From Arsenicicoccus bolidensis DSM 15745 (GTDB lineage Bacteria; Actinomycetota; Actinomycetes; Actinomycetales; Dermatophilaceae): a stretch of DNA of 64,000 nucleotides. Made by a program: the position numbers and the translations under genes. The DNA is taken from positions 115,575-179,574 of the forward strand of contig NZ_AUFG01000002.1 in the NCBI RefSeq assembly GCF_000426385.1, written 5' to 3'. Positions 51,717-60,141 of this stretch are shown in pieces; the first letter of the stretch is position 1; each line of letters opens with the position of its first letter. Under the pieces are notes generated by a model. The model saw only the letters and a list, made by a program, of their open reading frames with translations, was not told the origin of the DNA and ran no database searches.

Positions 51717-53936
51717 ATGACGGCGCTGACGGTGACGCGGCTCCTGGCGGCGTTCGTGACCACCTCCCTCGTGATGGGGGTGCTGGCAGCGGGTCTCGTC
51801 ATACCGCCCCTGGCCGGGCTGGGCACCGCGGCGAGGTCGGGCACCGAGCTCTACGACGCCCTCCCCTCCGAGCTCACGTCCGTCGTCCCCGACCAGCAGT
51901 CCCAGCTACTAGCCGCCGACGGCCGGACCGTGATCGCCACGCTCTACAACGAGAACCGCATCGTCGTGCCGCTCACCGCCGTCGCCCCGGCGATGCGTCA
52001 CGCGCAGGTGGCGATCGAGGACCACCGCTTCTACGAGCACGGAGGCGTCGACCTCGAGGGCATCGGCTCGGCCGTGGCCGGGGCCGCGATGGGCGGAACG
52101 GCCCGGGGTGCGTCCACCCTCACGCAGCAGTACGTCAAGGTCACCCTCGAGACCGCGGCCCGGCGTCGCGGGGACCAGGCCGCCGCCCGGGCTGCCACGG
52201 AGGTCAGCGCGGCCCGCAAGGTCCAGGAGCTGAAGTACGCCGTCGCCGTCGAGCGCCGGCTGAGCAAGGACCAGATCCTGCAGAACTACCTCAACCTCGC
52301 GTACTTCGGCGACGGCGCGTACGGCGTCGAAGCGGCCGCGCGGCACTACTTCGGCACGACCGCGGCACGGTTGACCGTCCCCCAGGCCGCGACCCTCGCC
52401 GGGGTGGTGCAGCAGCCCGGCGCCAACGACCCGGTCCACAACCCGCGTGCGGCGCTGGCCCGCCGCAACACGGTGCTCGGCGAGATGCATCGCTACGGCT
52501 ACCTCGACGCCGCCGGGCTGCGGAGCGCTCGCGCAGCACCGCTCGGTGTCGTTCGTGCCGCGCCGCCACGCAACAGCTGCGCGGCCTCCCCCTATCCCTT
52601 CTGGTGCGACTACGTCCTGAGCTGGTTGCGCGAGCAGCCGGCCCTCGGCCGGACCCCGCAGGAGCGGGAGGGCCGGGTCCGCACCGGCGGTCTTCGTATC
52701 GTCACGACGCTCGATCCGCGGCTGCAGTCCTCGGCGACCACAGCGATGGCCGAGACCATCACGGCCCGGGACTACCCCCGGTATGGCGCCGCCGCCGTCA
52801 CGCTCGAGACCCGCACGGGCAAGGTGCGGTCCATGGTGCAGTCGGCGCGCTACGGCAGGTCAGGGCGCACTGAACCCGGTGCGACGCAGGTGAACTGGGC
52901 GACCGACTTCCGGCACGGCGGGTCGGGCGGGTTCAGCGTCGGCTCGACGATGAAGCTCTTCGCCGTCGTGGAGGCCGTCCGCCAGGGGCTGTCCCCTGAC
53001 CACGTCATCACCGGCATCCGCCCGGAGCACAGCCGGTGGTACCCGCACGACTTCCAGCCAGGCTGCTCGGTCGGGCCCGCCGGCTGGCCGGTCAAGAACG
53101 CCGAGGGCGAGTCCGACGCCCCGCAGCTGAGCCTGCGCGAGGCGACGGCTCAGTCGGTCAACACGGCCTTCGTCGCCCTCGCGTCCGAGACCGGCACGTG
53201 CCGGATTCGCGACACCGCGCTCGCCATGGGTATGCACACGTCCACCGGCGCCGACCGCACCGCCACCGACGGACGACCCCTGTCGTCCGTGGCGCCGATC
53301 ATCCTGCTCGGTGCGGACGCGAGCCCCACGACCATGGCGCAGATGTATGCCGCCGTCGCCAACCGTGGCATCTCCTGCCCCGCCACCCCGATCGAGTCCG
53401 TCACCGGCAGCGACGGCACGCCGCTGGACCTGCGCCAGGCGGGGTGCCGCCGCGTCCTCGACGAGCGGGTCGCCGACCAGGCCGCCGACGTCTTCACGTC
53501 CGTCATGACCGAGGGGACCGGCCGCGCCGTCCAGCTGGGCCGCCCCGCCATCGGCAAGACCGGCACCGACGAGGACAACGAGACGTGGTTCACCGGCGCC
53601 ACCCCGGACTACGCCACGTCCGTGTGGGCGGGCACCCCCGACGAGAACCGCCGCGACTGGACCTACCCGACCCTGCACGACGCGACCGGGCGGGCACGCA
53701 CGGTGCGGGCGCAGGCCTTTCGCATCCCCGGGCCGATCTGGCAGGGCATCATGCGCTCGGCCCACGAGGGTCGGCCGGTGCAGGCCCTGGCCGTGCCGCC
53801 GCACGCGCCCCCGCGCGTGACCCCACGCGCCACCCCGGCACCGCCAGCCCGACGGCGAGCAGGCTCAGGGCCAGACCGCCCACCTGCTGCGCCGACAGCA
53901 CCTCGCCGAGCATCAGCCAGGCCCACACCGCCGTGA
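51717..53936 (+). CDS. Bifunctional class A penicillin-binding protein
   Basis: This 739-residue protein has one N-terminal helix, a glycosyltransferase 51 domain (EDHRFYEHGGVD; GASTLTQQYVK; NYLNLAYFGDGAYGVEAAAR) and a transpeptidase domain (GSTMK; SVN; KTGTDEDNETWFTG). The ATG at 51717 was chosen for AGGGGCGGG upstream; an ATG at 51699 overlaps the first PBP stop. The last 60 residues (PPHAPPRVTPRATPAPP and on) are encoded antisense to the EamA gene, so the normal C-terminus may end near LAVPP. It elongates and crosslinks glycan strands. Confidence 0.9.
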   Translation: MTALTVTRLLAAFVTTSLVMGVLAAGLVIPPLAGLGTAARSGTELYDALPSELTSVVPDQQSQLLAADGRTVIATLYNENRIVVPLTAVAPAMRHAQVAIEDHRFYEHGGVDLEGIGSAVAGAAMGGTARGASTLTQQYVKVTLETAARRRGDQAAARAATEVSAARKVQELKYAVAVERRLSKDQILQNYLNLAYFGDGAYGVEAAARHYFGTTAARLTVPQAATLAGVVQQPGANDPVHNPRAALARRNTVLGEMHRYGYLDAAGLRSARAAPLGVVRAAPPRNSCAASPYPFWCDYVLSWLREQPALGRTPQEREGRVRTGGLRIVTTLDPRLQSSATTAMAETITARDYPRYGAAAVTLETRTGKVRSMVQSARYGRSGRTEPGATQVNWATDFRHGGSGGFSVGSTMKLFAVVEAVRQGLSPDHVITGIRPEHSRWYPHDFQPGCSVGPAGWPVKNAEGESDAPQLSLREATAQSVNTAFVALASETGTCRIRDTALAMGMHTSTGADRTATDGRPLSSVAPIILLGADASPTTMAQMYAAVANRGISCPATPIESVTGSDGTPLDLRQAGCRRVLDERVADQAADVFTSVMTEGTGRAVQLGRPAIGKTGTDEDNETWFTGATPDYATSVWAGTPDENRRDWTYPTLHDATGRARTVRAQAFRIPGPIWQGIMRSAHEGRPVQALAVPPHAPPRVTPRATPAPPARRRAGSGPDRPPAAPTAPRRASARPTPP

Positions 53937-54672
53937 CGGGCGGCGTGAGATAGAGCAGGGTGCTGGTGGCGGTGGCCCCGAGCTGCCGCAGGCAGGCGAC
54001 ATACGAGGCATAGCCACCCAGCCCCGACAGCACCACGAGCCAGGCCAGCGCGACCAGGAGACGACCGTCGACCTCCACCCTCAGACCGGTGGTGGCCAGC
54101 GCGTATGCCGTGAACGCCCCCGCGGCCAGGACGACCTGTGCCGTCAGCGACGGCAGGATGCCCGTCCGTGGTCGCCACCGCCGCTCGAGCAGGGCCGACC
54201 CCGACAGGCCGAGCACGCTGGCGACCGGCAGGAGCAGCGCGGCACCACCACCCGCGAGCGCAGCCCCACCCGTGGTCAGCGCGACCGCCGCCAGGCCCAG
54301 CGTCAGGGCGGCCCAGCCACCTGCCCCCAGACGATCTCCCCAGGCCAGCTGCCCCGCGACGGCCACCAGCATCGGCTGCAGGGCGCACACCAGAGCGGTC
54401 GTACCGGCGTCGACACCCGCTGCAGTCGCGGCCCACACCCCGCCGAGGAACACCACGTGGGCGAGCAGCCCGAGCGTGGCCTGCTGCCAGAGCTCGGTGC
54501 GGGTCAGCCGCGTGCGGGTCGGGGCGACGACCGCCACCAGGAGCAGCGCGGTGATCAGGTAGCGCCAGGCCAACACTGGCGAGGGATCGGCCGACCCGGA
54601 GGCGAGCACCGCTCCGACGAAGCCCGAGCTCCAGCACACGACGAACGCGGCACCGAGGAGAACCTTTGTCAT
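53749..54672 (-). CDS. EamA (DMT) family transporter
   Basis: This 307-residue protein has ten hydrophobic segments in two EamA halves (KVLLGAAFVVCWSSGFVGAV; LVVLSGLGGYASYVACLRQL; LTPPVTAVWAWLMLGEVL). It differs from the EamA gene at 36096. The ATG at 54672 starts helix 1. Its 3' end overlaps the PBP gene by 188 nt on the opposite strand. It is divergent from a TetR regulator with an operator between. Confidence 0.85.
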   Translation of the reverse strand: MTKVLLGAAFVVCWSSGFVGAVLASGSADPSPVLAWRYLITALLLVAVVAPTRTRLTRTELWQQATLGLLAHVVFLGGVWAATAAGVDAGTTALVCALQPMLVAVAGQLAWGDRLGAGGWAALTLGLAAVALTTGGAALAGGGAALLLPVASVLGLSGSALLERRWRPRTGILPSLTAQVVLAAGAFTAYALATTGLRVEVDGRLLVALAWLVVLSGLGGYASYVACLRQLGATATSTLLYLTPPVTAVWAWLMLGEVLSAQQVGGLALSLLAVGLAVPGWRVGSRAGARAAARPGPAPADPRGPSA

Positions 54673-54686
54673 GCCCGCAGGTAAAC

Positions 54687-54700
54687 ATACCGGTCGGTAT
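54687..54700. promoter_or_regulatory. TetR operator ATACCG-N2-CGGTAT
   Basis: The 14-bp inverted repeat ATACCGGTCGGTAT lies between the divergent EamA and TetR starts and matches the ATACCG(N)CGGTAT type of TetR site seen in actinobacteria. Confidence 0.65.
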
Positions 54701-54733
54701 ACTGTCAGTGCACCGACATCGAGAGGAGCGGCC

Positions 54734-55300
54734 ATGGACCCGCTGCGACGCCCGGTCATGCCCACCCCCGAGACGACGGCCGTGGGGCGACGGATCCTCG
54801 ACGCCGGCAGCCGCCTCTTCTACGAGCGGGGGATCACCGCAACGGGCATCGACCTGGTGTGCGAGGAGGCGGGGACGACGAAACGCACGCTCTACCAACG
54901 GTTCGGGTCCAAGGACGGGCTCGTCGCGGCCTATCTCGCCGGGCAGGCGCACGACTGGCAGACCCACCTGCTCGAGGGCCTGGACGGCATCACGGACCCC
55001 GACGACAGGGTCGCCGAGGTGTTCGCCATCGCCCGAGAGCGCGCGAGCACCCAGCGCCGCGGCTGCGCGTTCGTCAACGCGTGGGCCGAGCTCGGGGACC
55101 ACGCCGGATCGGCGGCCGACGTCGTGCGCGAGGAGAAGGCCTGGATGCGAGCGCTGCTCACCGACCTGACCGGGTCCGAGCAGCGGGGCGCGATCGTGCA
55201 CCAGCTCTACGAGGGGGCCCAGGTGTGCGCGACCATCGAGGGCGACCTGTCCGCCTTCGACCGCGCTGCTCAGGGCAGCGCTGCCCTCGGCAGCATCTGA
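54734..55300 (+). CDS. TetR-family regulator
   Basis: This 188-residue protein has an HTH at about residues 17-63 (ERGITATGIDLVCEEAGTTK, then RTLYQRFGSKDGLVAAYLAG) and a short ligand domain with Cys (RRGCAFVNAWAELGDHAGS). GAGAGGAG precedes the ATG. The divergent EamA gene and the shared inverted repeat indicate that it controls that transporter. It is followed closely by clpP remnants. Confidence 0.87.
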   Translation: MDPLRRPVMPTPETTAVGRRILDAGSRLFYERGITATGIDLVCEEAGTTKRTLYQRFGSKDGLVAAYLAGQAHDWQTHLLEGLDGITDPDDRVAEVFAIARERASTQRRGCAFVNAWAELGDHAGSAADVVREEKAWMRALLTDLTGSEQRGAIVHQLYEGAQVCATIEGDLSAFDRAAQGSAALGSI

Positions 55301-55335
55301 GGCCACGGCCTCCCGCGCGGGCGCACCGTGGACAC

Positions 55336-55640
55336 ATGACCACCGAATCCCCGCCCGCCGGGCGCACCCTCGACGAAGACCTCTACCGCCGCCTCTTCGA
55401 CCGCCGCACCCTGCTCCTCGGGGAGCCCCTCGAGGACTGGAACGCCAACCGCCTGTGCAACGGCCTCGTGCTGCTCGCCGCAGAGGACCCGGCCGCCGAC
55501 ATACGGCTGCTCATCAACTCCCCGGAGGGTCGGTGCCGGGGATGCTCGCCATCCGCGACTGCCTGCGCGCGATCCCCCATGACGTGGTGACCGTCGACGT
55601 CGAGATGGCTGACGGCGCAAAGCAGTTCTGCTCCACGTCG
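55336..55640 (+). pseudogene. Frameshifted remnant of a ClpP gene
   Basis: The first frame encodes LDEDLYRRLFDRRTLLLGEP and LLAAEDPAADIRLLINSP, ClpP N-terminal motifs. A single-base deletion in a C-run after NSP shifts the frame; the next frame continues GGSVPGMLAIRDCLRAIPHD and then stops at FCSTS near where MACSAGQFLL is expected. The rest, including the catalytic Ser and His, is missing. So this is a dead protease-subunit gene. It lies 35 bp after the TetR stop. Confidence 0.7.
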
Positions 55641-55679
55641 TGACCTCCTTCGACCAGGTGCTGCCCGCCTCCCGGCGCC

Positions 55680-55799
55680 CTGTCGGACTCGCCGGACCGC
55701 CCGGTGGACCTCTGCGTCAACTGACCCGGCGGCTCGATCCCGGCGATGCTCGGGATCTACGACGCGATGCAGTATGTCCGCTGCGCGGTTGCCGTATGA
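55680..55799 (+). pseudogene. Remnant of a second ClpP gene
   Basis: This frame encodes SDSPDRPVDLCVN, then a stop in place of Ser, then PGGSIPAMLGIYDAMQYVRC, matching the ClpP DRDVDLYVNSPGGS...IYDTMQ region. It begins in the middle of the gene and ends at a junction with a minus-strand remnant. The two ClpP pieces suggest a former clpP-clpP pair. Confidence 0.65.
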
Positions 55800-55872
55800 C
55801 GCCGCCCATGGCCTCGCGCCACAGCGGCTCGGCGGCGGGCCCCGCCTCGGGAAGCGGATCACGGTCCTCATG
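55792..55872 (-). pseudogene. Remnant of a ClgR/PopR-like regulator N-terminus
   Basis: On the minus strand the frame encodes RDPLPEAGPAAEPLWREAMGGVIR before it merges with the ClpP remnant. LWRE-A-G-V-IR resembles the start of the HTH of ClgR/PopR-type XRE regulators, which control clpP genes in actinobacteria. The start codon and everything after the first helix are missing. Identification rests on a short motif plus its clpP neighbours. Confidence 0.4.
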
Positions 55873-55975
55873 GCATCACGATAGGTCCGAGGTCGCGCCG
55901 AAGGTCGGGTGACGAGGAGCGCCGGCATCGCCGCCTTGTGCTCGGCGATCACCTCAGCACCGATCCACCGATGCT

Positions 55976-56029
55976 CGAGATCGGGTGAGTTTGCGGTGGG
56001 TAGGCCATCACCTGACTCACCCGATCTCG
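55976..56029. terminator. Hairpin with perfect 15-bp arms
   Basis: CGAGATCGGGTGAGT (55976-55990) and ACTCACCCGATCTCG (56015-56029) enclose a 24-nt loop that itself has GGTG/CACC pairing. It lies between the clp remnants and the amidase 3' end and could terminate the amidase transcript. Apart from the remnants and this hairpin I see nothing in 55801-56103. Confidence 0.55.
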
Positions 56030-56103
56030 ACGCCGCCACGCATGGCGGGAGGCCAGGGAGGTCAAGCGCGATCACCGTCTGGCGCTCGCGCGAGCGTCTC
56101 CTG

Positions 56104-57120
56104 TCATCGGTGCGCGAGGTGCTGGCGCGCCACGTCCGCGAGACGTGCATGGACTCCGTCGAAGACCGCTGCACCGCCACCCAGCAGCTGCGTGGGCATC
56201 TTCGCGACCATCGTGTAGTTGGTGTCCACGACATTGCCCGCCGGCGCCAGGCCCGCCTGACTCACCAGCTGGAGTGCATCGAGCAGGTCCAGGCCGGTCA
56301 GCTCGCAGACCCAGAGCACCATGTCGCGCTGGCTCACCCGGAAGGCGTCCTCCAGGGGCTTCGCGGAGCCCGTGGACATGATGAAGGTGTCGTCCTGCAG
56401 GCGCGGCCACGACAGCGGGCTCCCCTTGATGACGTCGACCACGATCGTCGTGGACATGGCCGCCTCGACGGCCGTCCCGCACACCTCGCCCTCGCCCTGT
56501 CGGCAGTGCCCGTCGCCGATGGCGAGCAGCGCGCCTGGTTCGTTGACAGGGAGATAGACCGTCGTGCCGGACCGCAGCTCGGGGGTGTCCATGTTGCCGC
56601 CGTGCGCGGCGGGCGTGATGGACATCGTGCGTTCGCCGGCCGCCGGCGCCACGCCCACCGTCCCGTGGAACGGGTCCAGGGGCAGCTCGACGCTGAAGTC
56701 GCTGCGCCGGGCCTGGTAGCGGCATACGCCGCGGGCGGTGTCCACGTCGTAGACCCAGACCCGCTCCTCGAGCGCGTCGTGCAGCATCGCCGTGGTGCCG
56801 GTCGAGGTCAGCGCACCGAAGTGCGGGAAGGTCGACGACACGGCCCAGTCACGACGGGGTCGGATCTCGGCGAAGTGCACCGCCAGCGTGTCGCCGGGCT
56901 CGGCCCCCTCGACATGGATCGGCCCGGTCACCGGGTTGAGGTGGGCGAGGTCGCACACCTGCGAGGGCAGGTCCTCCGTGGTGCGGATGCGTCCGCCGAA
57001 GCAGTCCTCGGTGTCGACCTGGACGATCGACCCGGCGGGCACCCGCAACCGCGGGGCATGGCCCCCGAAGGTGTAGGCGACGTTGTCAGCGGTGGGCTCG
57101 AGCGAGAACACCTCGGTCAT
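56104..57120 (-). CDS. Acetamidase/formamidase
   Basis: This 338-residue enzyme of the FmdA/AmdA family has the characteristic VDTEDCFGGRI, GPIHVEGAEPGDTLAVHFAE and AAHGGNMDTPELRSGTTVYL segments, plus GDGHCRQGEGEVCGTAVE (metal site). It hydrolyses formamide or acetamide to ammonia and the acid. The ATG overlaps the APC permease stop (TGATG), so the amide transporter and enzyme are made together. Upstream lie an AmiC-like sensor gene and a divergent MarR regulator. Confidence 0.93.
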   Translation of the reverse strand: MTEVFSLEPTADNVAYTFGGHAPRLRVPAGSIVQVDTEDCFGGRIRTTEDLPSQVCDLAHLNPVTGPIHVEGAEPGDTLAVHFAEIRPRRDWAVSSTFPHFGALTSTGTTAMLHDALEERVWVYDVDTARGVCRYQARRSDFSVELPLDPFHGTVGVAPAAGERTMSITPAAHGGNMDTPELRSGTTVYLPVNEPGALLAIGDGHCRQGEGEVCGTAVEAAMSTTIVVDVIKGSPLSWPRLQDDTFIMSTGSAKPLEDAFRVSQRDMVLWVCELTGLDLLDALQLVSQAGLAPAGNVVDTNYTMVAKMPTQLLGGGAAVFDGVHARLADVARQHLAHR

Positions 57121-58529
57121 CACGAATCCTCCATGCCGGCCAGCTGCGGCTCTCGGTTGCGGGACTTGAAGACGAGCAGGATGACGACGCCGATGGCCAG
57201 CCACACGAAGGCCAGGACCTGCGCGGCCACCTTCGCATTGATCACCACGAAGAGCAGGATCCCGAAGCCGATCAGCGGGTAGACCAGGTGCCGCAGCCAG
57301 TCGCGGCTGCCCTGGCGACGGACGAAGTGGTTGATCACGGCCAGGTGCAGCACGAGGAAGGCCGACAGGGCGCCGAAGTTGACCAGGGTGCTGAGGAGCG
57401 TGATCCCGTCGTCCCGCGCGGCCATGTACAGCCCGACGACGAGGGACACGGCAGCCGTGACGAAGGTGGCGTTGACCGGGACCCCGTGCCGCTTGCTCAC
57501 CACGGCGAGGAAGGACGGCAGCTGGCGGTCACGCGCCATCGCGTAGAGCAGCCTGGACGTGGCCGCCTGCGCGACCAGGGAGTTGGCGAAACCCCAGGCG
57601 ATCGCTGTGGCGATCGCGGTGAGGGTGGCCAGCCAGGCGCCACCACCGACCCGGGCCGCGTCGTAGAACGCGGTGCCGTCCGGATCACCGTTGGCCAGCA
57701 GGGCCGGAGCGTCCGGTACCAGCATGCTGGCGACCCAGGTCTGGACGATGAAGAGCGTGCCCGCGAGCAGCAGCGCGGCGACCATGGCGCGCCCGATGGT
57801 CCTGGTGCCCTCGCGGTTCTCCTCGGCGAGCATCGAGATGCCGTCGAACCCGAGGAAGGACAGGACGGCCACAGAGACGGCTCCCAGGACGAGGGGCCAG
57901 GTGAAGGTGCCGGGGTTGAAGAACGCGTCCAGGCTGAACCCGTTGCCCTTGCCCTGGGCCACCGCCACGAGACCGATGACCAGGAAGATCCCCAGCACCA
58001 CGAGCTCGGCGAGCAGCATGACCTTGTTGACCTTGGCGGTCATCTCGATGCCCATGTAGTTCACGATCGTGTTGAGCACGATGAAGGCCACGAGCCACAC
58101 GGGCACGGGGATGCCCGGCACGATCGAGCTCATGGCGACGCTCGCCACGAGATAGAGCAGGGCGGGGATCAGCACGTAGTCCAGCAGGATGACCCACCCG
58201 GTGAGGAAGCCCACCCACGGACGGAACCCGCGTCCGGCATACGTGTAGACCGAGCCAGCCATCGGGAACGCCTGCACCATCTGGGCGTAGGAGTTCGCGG
58301 TGAACATCATGGCGAGCATGCCGATGGCATAGGTCAGCGCGACCATCCCGCCCGAGGACTGGTAGACGCTGCCGAAGATGCCGAACGGCGCGATCGGCAC
58401 CATGAAGATGAGGCCGTAGACGAGCAGGTCGGTGAAGGTCAGGGACCGGTGCAGCTCCTGCTTGTAGCCGAACTCCTCCAGCGTGTGCTGGCCGTGGTGG
58501 TCGTGCGAGGGCGTGGATGAGGTGCTCAC
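57120..58529 (-). CDS. APC-family permease (amide/amino acid uptake)
   Basis: This 469-residue membrane protein has about 12 hydrophobic segments, the LLVYGLIFMVPIAPFGIFGS first-helix pattern and FLGFDGISMLAEENREGTRT, both typical of the APC superfamily. Given its coupling to the amidase, it probably takes up an amide or related amine. The GTG at 58529 follows TAGGAG. Direct and inverted repeats just upstream may be operators. Its promoter region lies in an 89-bp gap after the AmiC-like gene. Confidence 0.9.
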   Translation of the reverse strand: MSTSSTPSHDHHGQHTLEEFGYKQELHRSLTFTDLLVYGLIFMVPIAPFGIFGSVYQSSGGMVALTYAIGMLAMMFTANSYAQMVQAFPMAGSVYTYAGRGFRPWVGFLTGWVILLDYVLIPALLYLVASVAMSSIVPGIPVPVWLVAFIVLNTIVNYMGIEMTAKVNKVMLLAELVVLGIFLVIGLVAVAQGKGNGFSLDAFFNPGTFTWPLVLGAVSVAVLSFLGFDGISMLAEENREGTRTIGRAMVAALLLAGTLFIVQTWVASMLVPDAPALLANGDPDGTAFYDAARVGGGAWLATLTAIATAIAWGFANSLVAQAATSRLLYAMARDRQLPSFLAVVSKRHGVPVNATFVTAAVSLVVGLYMAARDDGITLLSTLVNFGALSAFLVLHLAVINHFVRRQGSRDWLRHLVYPLIGFGILLFVVINAKVAAQVLAFVWLAIGVVILLVFKSRNREPQLAGMEDS

Positions 58530-58544
58530 GGCCACTCCTAGTGT

Positions 58545-58568
58545 CAGATGGAACGATTCCAGATGGAA
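58545..58568 (-). promoter_or_regulatory. Direct repeats upstream of the APC permease
   Basis: CAGATGGAA occurs at 58545-58553 and 58560-58568 with a 15-bp period, and GGAACGATTCC between them is an imperfect dyad. This is a possible control site of the permease-amidase operon. Confidence 0.4.
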
Positions 58569-58618
58569 GGATAATCGGGCCGGGTCCAGCAAAGCGCCAA
58601 GGCCTTCTCAGATCTCGG

Positions 58619-59659
58619 TCAGACGGAGGCCACAGGGACGAGGTCCAGCCCGTCCGCGCACGCCAGCCTCGAGGGGCGAGCCGGGAGAGGCGGCAGACCG
58701 GCGCCGGGTCGTATGGCGGACAGGCCGCCCACTCGGGCTGCCGACGACACGGAGTAGAGCGCGTCGTAGCACCCGCGCGCGTAGACACCCAGCTGCGGCG
58801 CGGCAGCCCCCCAGCGAGCCGCGTAGCGTGCCGCGAACCCGTCGGCGTTGTCACCGACGTACCAGTCCATCGCGGCATACAGCTCTCCGCTGCCGTCACC
58901 TCCCACCTCGAGGAGACCCACCTCGTCCAGCGAGCCCGACACCCTGACGACCTTGCCCAGCAGCCGCGACCCGGCGAACGCCCGGTTGAAGTGCGCGAGA
59001 TCGCGCCCCACCAGCGAGAGCAGGACGACGTCCACCCGGATGCTGCCCAGCCAGTCGACGAGACGCTCGCCGTCGACCTCCCCGAGCGGCACCAGGGTCG
59101 AGCCACGCACCACGCCGCCCGCCTCCCGCACGAGCCGGGTCGCCACCCGGTGCACCGCCTGCGGCCAGATGTAGTCATTACCCACCAGTGCCCAGCTCCG
59201 AAGACCCGCGTCCACGAGGGATCGGACCGGAGCGGCCAGCTGGCGGCGGGGGTCAGGGCCGATCAGCCCCACCCCCGGCAGCCTGGAACCGCCCTCGTGC
59301 GGGGCGGCGAAGACGTAGGGAACGCGGCCGGAGGCGACCGGTTCCAGGGCGCGGTGGACGTCGCTCGTGTGGAAGCCGACGACGGCGTCGACAGACCCCG
59401 CGTCGACCAGCCGGCCCAGCTCCCGGGCGCTGCCTGCCGGCGACTGACCGGCGTCCACGAGCGTCACCGTGAGCCGACAGCCCCGGACTCCGCCCGCGTC
59501 GTTGATCTCCTCGGCCGCCAGGAGGGACGCAGCCAGGGCGGCCGGCCGAGCCAGCCCCAGGGCCCCGGACCGGGGCAGGGCCAGGGCCACGCGGAACTCC
59601 TCCGACGGCCCGAGGACGAGCGAGTCGAGGTAGTCCACGATCAGGGGGGAGTCAGGCAT
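58619..59659 (-). CDS. AmiC-like cytoplasmic ligand-binding protein
   Basis: This 346-residue protein of the periplasmic-binding-protein type I fold (Peripla_BP_6) begins FRVALALPRSGALGLARPAA and contains LAAEEINDAGGVRGCRLTVT and GNDYIWPQAVHRVATRLV. It has no signal peptide or lipobox, as in Pseudomonas AmiC, which binds amides in the cytoplasm to control an amidase operon. It probably senses an amide. The ATG at 59659 lies near ATACTT, suggesting a leaderless start. It is divergent from a MarR regulator. Confidence 0.83.
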   Translation of the reverse strand: MPDSPLIVDYLDSLVLGPSEEFRVALALPRSGALGLARPAALAASLLAAEEINDAGGVRGCRLTVTLVDAGQSPAGSARELGRLVDAGSVDAVVGFHTSDVHRALEPVASGRVPYVFAAPHEGGSRLPGVGLIGPDPRRQLAAPVRSLVDAGLRSWALVGNDYIWPQAVHRVATRLVREAGGVVRGSTLVPLGEVDGERLVDWLGSIRVDVVLLSLVGRDLAHFNRAFAGSRLLGKVVRVSGSLDEVGLLEVGGDGSGELYAAMDWYVGDNADGFAARYAARWGAAAPQLGVYARGCYDALYSVSSAARVGGLSAIRPGAGLPPLPARPSRLACADGLDLVPVASV

Positions 59660-59681
59660 CGGGTCAAGTATGGTCGGACGA

Positions 59682-59691
59682 CTGACGTCAG
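59682..59691. promoter_or_regulatory. MarR operator candidate
   Basis: The perfect palindrome CTGACGTCAG lies in the 41-bp gap between the divergent AmiC-like and MarR genes, with GTCGGACGAC beside it. Confidence 0.5.
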
Positions 59692-59700
59692 AAAGGACCC

Positions 59701-60114
59701 ATGGCGATGCCTGACCGGCCGTGCCCCGTGGATGACCTGCTGACGGCCGCCCGCTCGTTGACCAGAGACCTGTCCAGCATCCTCGAGCCCGACCTGGGCC
59801 TGACGGTCGACCAGTGGCGCACACTCCGACGCCTCGACCCGCTCTCCGGCGTCACGATGACTGACCTGGGCGAGGGTCTGGGTGCACCTGCGGCCACCAC
59901 CACACGCCTGGTCGACTCCCTGGTGGACCGTGGTCTGGTGCACCGCCGCGCCACCGACGGAGATCGCCGACGCGTCCTCGTCCTGCAGACGCAAGAGGGC
60001 GCCCAGCTGGCTCGACGCGCCGACGGCATCGTGTCGGAGCACTCCGCGGCTCTGCTGTCGCGAGCGCGGGGGCAGCACCAGCTAGCAGAGCATGTGCCAA
60101 CGGCCCCTCGATGA
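59701..60114 (+). CDS. MarR-family regulator of the amidase locus
   Basis: This 137-residue protein has a MarR winged helix (LDPLSGVTMTDLGEGLGAPA, then TRLVDSLVDRGLVHRRATDG). AAAGGA precedes the ATG. It is divergent from the AmiC-like gene with CTGACGTCAG between. In mycobacterial acetamidase clusters a comparable regulator and AmiC-like protein control amidase induction, so the same role is likely here. The C-terminal helix is short. Confidence 0.86.
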   Translation: MAMPDRPCPVDDLLTAARSLTRDLSSILEPDLGLTVDQWRTLRRLDPLSGVTMTDLGEGLGAPAATTTRLVDSLVDRGLVHRRATDGDRRRVLVLQTQEGAQLARRADGIVSEHSAALLSRARGQHQLAEHVPTAPR

Positions 60115-60141
60115 CTCCCCATGCGCCACTAGGGTGAGCGC

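Noticed and set aside
51021..53936. A 971-codon frame for the class A PBP
   Set aside because: The first part is the antiphase of the first PBP gene; the real start is at 51717 or 51699.
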